From Salinicoccus sp. YB14-2 (GTDB taxonomy: Bacteria > Bacillota > Bacilli > Staphylococcales > Salinicoccaceae): DNA of 64,000 nt. The stretch is from positions 1,149,482-1,213,481 of the forward strand of contig NZ_LFKO01000001.1 of the NCBI RefSeq assembly GCF_001265075.1, read 5' to 3'. Below, one piece after another: positions 61,770 through 64,000 of the stretch. The notes below the pieces were generated by a model that did not search any database, had not been told where the DNA came from, and saw nothing but the letters and a program-made list of their open reading frames with translations. The position numbers and the translations under genes are program-made. Numbering within the stretch: position 1 is the stretch's first letter; each line of letters opens with the position of its first letter.

Positions 61770-62570
61770 TTATAATTCTCCTTTATAAGCAAAATGGTTT
61801 ATCGGTCCGTCGCCTTTGCCGATTTCTGGAGTTTCTTGTATCGCTTTGGTGATATAATTTTTACCGATGCGAAAAGCATCGTTCAAGGATTTCCCTTTGG
61901 CCAGCTCTGCCGTAATGACTGCTGAAAATGTACATCCCGTCCCGTGCGTATGATTGGTATCGACTCTGTCAGATGACAGGCGGATTTCATTATCATTTTC
62001 AAACAGATAATCCACTGCTGCGCCCTTCAGATGACCGCCCTTTATAATGACACTTTTCACGCCAATTTCTTCAATGAATACTTTAGCAGCTTTTCTGACA
62101 TCTTCTTCGTCTTCGATATCTACTCCGGTAAGCTTTTCAGCTTCCATGATATTTGGAGTCACGGTCAAGGCGACGGGGAGCAGTTCACTCTTCAAGTAAC
62201 CTATGGCATCTTCACTGATCAGATTATGACCGGATGTTGAAATCATTACCGGATCGATGACGAGCGGAACCTCATATTTAGTGACGTAATCCTTCAAAAC
62301 TTTCATCATCTCTTCAGTGGCAATCATGCCGCTTTTCATAGCATCAGGAATTTCATCGGAAAATATACTTTCAAGCTGCGCATTCAGAAAGTCTGCCGGG
62401 ACATGATGGACATCCTGAACCCCCATCGTATTTTGTGCCGTGAGTGAGGTAACTGCCGACATGCCGTAGACTTCTCTCGAGTGAAAAGATTTAATGTCTG
62501 CCAGAACACCGGCGCCGCCTGTAGGATCAGTTCCTGCAACGGTCAGAGCAATCGGTAAGCTTTGTGCCAT
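61770..62570 (-). CDS. thiD: hydroxymethylpyrimidine/phosphomethylpyrimidine kinase
   Basis: The 266-residue ribokinase-fold enzyme phosphorylates the pyrimidine precursor twice. Seen: ALTVAGTDPTGGAGVLADIKSF, YGMSAVTSLTAQNTMGV, VIDPVMISTSGH, TPNIMEAEKLTG, VIIKGGHL and HTHGTGCTFSA. It is the first gene of the operon, directly behind the TPP riboswitch. The tenA gene found with this operon in S. aureus is missing here. Confidence 0.93.
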   Translation of the reverse strand: MAQSLPIALTVAGTDPTGGAGVLADIKSFHSREVYGMSAVTSLTAQNTMGVQDVHHVPADFLNAQLESIFSDEIPDAMKSGMIATEEMMKVLKDYVTKYEVPLVIDPVMISTSGHNLISEDAIGYLKSELLPVALTVTPNIMEAEKLTGVDIEDEEDVRKAAKVFIEEIGVKSVIIKGGHLKGAAVDYLFENDNEIRLSSDRVDTNHTHGTGCTFSAVITAELAKGKSLNDAFRIGKNYITKAIQETPEIGKGDGPINHFAYKGEL

Positions 62571-62597
62571 TTTCTCTCCATCCTTTCTTTTAAGGAA

Positions 62598-62834
62598 AAT
62601 AAAAAGCCCGTTTCCGGCAATGAAATCATTGCAGAAGCGGGCTTAGTAATATAAATAACAGCACACACCAAAAGAGCATCATAGTCTATAGAAATATATT
62701 TGGTTAGCTGTTTGATATTTATGTACTAAACCACTTCCTTACGCTAGAATTACCCAGATCAAGTCGAAGGGATCAGCACTTTCTGATAAATTTATATCAG
62801 AAATCTGCTATCTCAGCTAATGCACCCCTAGTGG
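62598..62834 (-). promoter_or_regulatory. TPP (THI-box) riboswitch with terminator
   Basis: Read on the minus strand: CTAGGGGTGCATTAGCTGAGA, later CCCTTCGACTTGATCTGGGTAAT and CTAGCGTAAGGAAGTGG (aptamer 62731-62834), the conserved TPP aptamer core. The stem-loop at 62602-62645 (AAGCCCGCTTCTGCAATG...CATTGCCGGAAACGGGCTT and T's) is the terminator. The bases between are available for antitermination. It should shut thiDME down when thiamine diphosphate is plentiful. Confidence 0.95.
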
Positions 62835-62855
62835 TACTGTTATTTACTTAGTTTT

Positions 62856-62884
62856 ATGATAAATGTGTAAAGCATGTAAGTCAA
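62856..62884 (-). promoter_or_regulatory. sigma-A promoter of the thi operon
   Basis: Read on the minus strand: TTGACT, 17-bp spacer, TATCAT, immediately before the aptamer. Confidence 0.7.
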
Positions 62885-62908
62885 ATGACACGAGTCTAAA
62901 TATAAAGA

Positions 62909-63697
62909 TTATTCAATTTCCTTTATACGCCATGGATGGCTGTAGACATTAAATGAATTGCCGCGCACAAATCCGACTGCAGTAATGTTCAGGTCATGGG
63001 CAAGTTTTACTGCGAGATCCGTAGGCGCGGACTTGCTCAGAACGATGCCGACACCGATTTTAGCAGCTTTGGTCAAAACTTCGGAAGAAATCCGGCCGCT
63101 GAATACGAGAATCTTATCTCTGACTGAAATATTATTTTCAACGCAGTAGCCGTATAATTTATCAAGTGCGTTATGACGACCGATATCGCCGCGGTGGACG
63201 ACAGTGCCATCAGGGCTGCCCAGGCTCGCATTATGGATACCGCCGGTTTCTTTGAAGATGGTGCTTGTCGTCTGCATTTCTATCATCAGTCTGCTGATCT
63301 GTTCCGGAGTCAGTGTCGTTTTACTCATCGATACTTTAGCTGTGTCTACATCATTTTGAAAGTAGAATTGACGGCTTTTACCGCAACATGAGCCGAGTAT
63401 GCGTTTGGAATACTGGAAATGGTCTGTCGGAATCGATTTGTTCAGCTTTATATGACAAAATCCGCCACTGTCATCAAGATTGATGGAGAGGATGTCTTTA
63501 TAAGATCTTATGGCGCCTTCAGACGCAAGAAAGCCGATGACCAGTTCCTGCAGGTGTTCCGGTGAACAGACAAGAGTGGCAAACTCAATATCATTTATAT
63601 AAATAGTCAATGGGAACTCTTCTGCAACTACATCTTCTATATCAGAAAATTGCCCGTCTTGATATCTGACAATTTTTCTGTGTGTCGTTATTTCCAT
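62909..63697 (-). CDS. fdhD: formate dehydrogenase accessory sulfurtransferase FdhD
   Basis: The 262-residue FdhD protein passes sulfur from cysteine desulfurase to the molybdenum cofactor of formate dehydrogenase. Seen: VCSPEHLQELVIGFLASEGAI, the cysteine pair in RILGSCCGKS, FKETGGIHNASL, GDIGRHNALDKLYG and FSGRISSEVLTKAAKIGVGIVLSKSAPTDLAVKLA. The partner enzyme is fdhA at 11-14 kb. It is divergent from an OFA-type transporter gene across a shared 160-base control region. Confidence 0.92.
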   Translation of the reverse strand: MEITTHRKIVRYQDGQFSDIEDVVAEEFPLTIYINDIEFATLVCSPEHLQELVIGFLASEGAIRSYKDILSINLDDSGGFCHIKLNKSIPTDHFQYSKRILGSCCGKSRQFYFQNDVDTAKVSMSKTTLTPEQISRLMIEMQTTSTIFKETGGIHNASLGSPDGTVVHRGDIGRHNALDKLYGYCVENNISVRDKILVFSGRISSEVLTKAAKIGVGIVLSKSAPTDLAVKLAHDLNITAVGFVRGNSFNVYSHPWRIKEIE

Positions 63698-63753
63698 TTT
63701 ATTACCTCTTTAAAATTATTTTCAAAAATATTTCATAATTTGGACAAAATACA

Positions 63754-63771
63754 TTGTCGCAATTGTGACAA
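63754..63771. promoter_or_regulatory. operator-like palindrome between fdhD and the OFA gene
   Basis: TTGTCGCAATTGTGACAA is an 18-bp inverted repeat with one mismatched pair. It overlaps a possible -35 box (TTGTGA, 63764-63769; 17 bp; TTATAG) of the transporter gene. The binding protein is unknown. Confidence 0.5.
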
Positions 63772-63857
63772 ACATATATACTCCATTATAGCAAACAAAT
63801 ACATTTTATATGATATGTCTATTTAATGTAAATTTTTAAGCTTATGGGGGTAATGAA

Positions 63858-64000
63858 ATGGAAGTGAACAAGAATCGTTGGCTGATTGCACTTGCCGGTG
63901 TCGGAATACATATATCCATCGGCTCTGTTTATGCGTGGAGTGTCTTTACGGGACCGCTGCAGGAATCAATCGGCTGGTCGCTGTCTGATGTATCATTCAC
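63858..64000 (+). CDS. OFA-family MFS transporter, 3' end outside window
   Basis: Forty-seven codons are visible: MEVNKNRWLIALAGVGIHISIGSVYAWSVFTGPLQ..., the typical first helix of oxalate/formate antiporter-family permeases (xRWLIALAGVxxHxxIGSVYAWSVF). GGGGGT stands eight bases before the ATG at 63858; the ATG five bases upstream is followed by a stop after four codons. Position beside fdhD suggests a link to formate, but OFA members also carry pyruvate, oxalate or lactate. Confidence 0.8.
   Translation, partial: MEVNKNRWLIALAGVGIHISIGSVYAWSVFTGPLQESIGWSLSDVSF

Noticed and set aside
1..64000. CRISPR arrays, tRNA/rRNA genes, insertion sequences or prophage
   Set aside because: I found no regularly spaced repeats, no cloverleaf-like or rRNA sequence, and no transposase, integrase or phage structural genes.

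Overview
The window is a low-GC Firmicutes chromosome segment whose genes match the family Staphylococcaceae: ArlRS, ScdA, OatA, Mqo, a SagB-like glucosaminidase, the NrdDG pair and the formate dehydrogenase/DUF1641 pair all have their closest remembered relatives there. Three systems for compatible solutes or osmotic balance and the generally acidic proteins suggest a salt-tolerant genus near Jeotgalicoccus, Salinicoccus or Macrococcus. This placement is inference; no rRNA or tRNA gene is present to test it. I see no prophage, insertion sequence or CRISPR array.

Layout. 1-6.4 kb: end of an arsenate reductase gene, a SLC13 permease with RCK_C domains, a class I amidotransferase, then a scar where a 5'-truncated SDR gene abuts a decayed heavy-metal P-type ATPase, an intact SDR and an aromatic acid exporter. 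6.4-14.1 kb: a group II PLP decarboxylase, nrdDG behind two NrdR-like boxes, and the formate dehydrogenase fdhA with its DUF1641 partner. 14.2-23.3 kb: scdA, a compact two-gene OpuC betaine transporter, an autoregulated GntR-ABC operon, a PaiB-like protein, a CHAP protein, DUF4256 and a BCCT transporter. 23.5-31.9 kb: a Crp/Fnr regulator beside a broken metal chaperone gene, CorA, an AbgA-like hydrolase, an acetyltransferase, the dhaKLM operon, a phosphoesterase, a DUF1801 protein and thymidine kinase. 32.1-37.4 kb: arlRS with a PepSY gene, then metNPQ. 37.5-47.1 kb: a GIY-YIG-like protein, aldehyde dehydrogenase, oatA, an orphan PTS IIC, glutathione peroxidase, ytoQ, a HAD phosphatase and mqo. 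47.1-56.8 kb: a cystathionine synthase/lyase, a RacA-like DNA-binding protein, an AI-2E family permease, argF (frameshifted), tyrA, the DAHP synthase-chorismate mutase operon, and metY-metA under a SAM riboswitch. 56.9-64 kb: a second aldehyde dehydrogenase, two paralogous small proteins, an FMN reductase, a glucosaminidase, thiDME under a TPP riboswitch, fdhD and the start of an OFA transporter gene.

How it fits together. Formate metabolism is represented at both ends (fdhA-DUF1641 near 11-14 kb; fdhD and an OFA-type transporter near 63-64 kb). Methionine supply is covered by metNPQ import and by metB, metY and metA. Aromatic amino-acid synthesis is concentrated at 51.8-54.4 kb, with tyrA divergent from aroF-aroQ.

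The most interesting feature is the 5' leader of the DAHP synthase operon (52718-53039). A consensus sigma-A promoter drives a 19-codon reading frame with its own ribosome binding site that ends F-Y-F-S-Y-F. It is followed by a chain of mutually exclusive hairpins and an intrinsic terminator with a perfect 11-bp antiterminator partner. This looks like ribosome-mediated (leader-peptide) attenuation by Phe/Tyr, which is unusual in Firmicutes, where T-boxes normally do this job.
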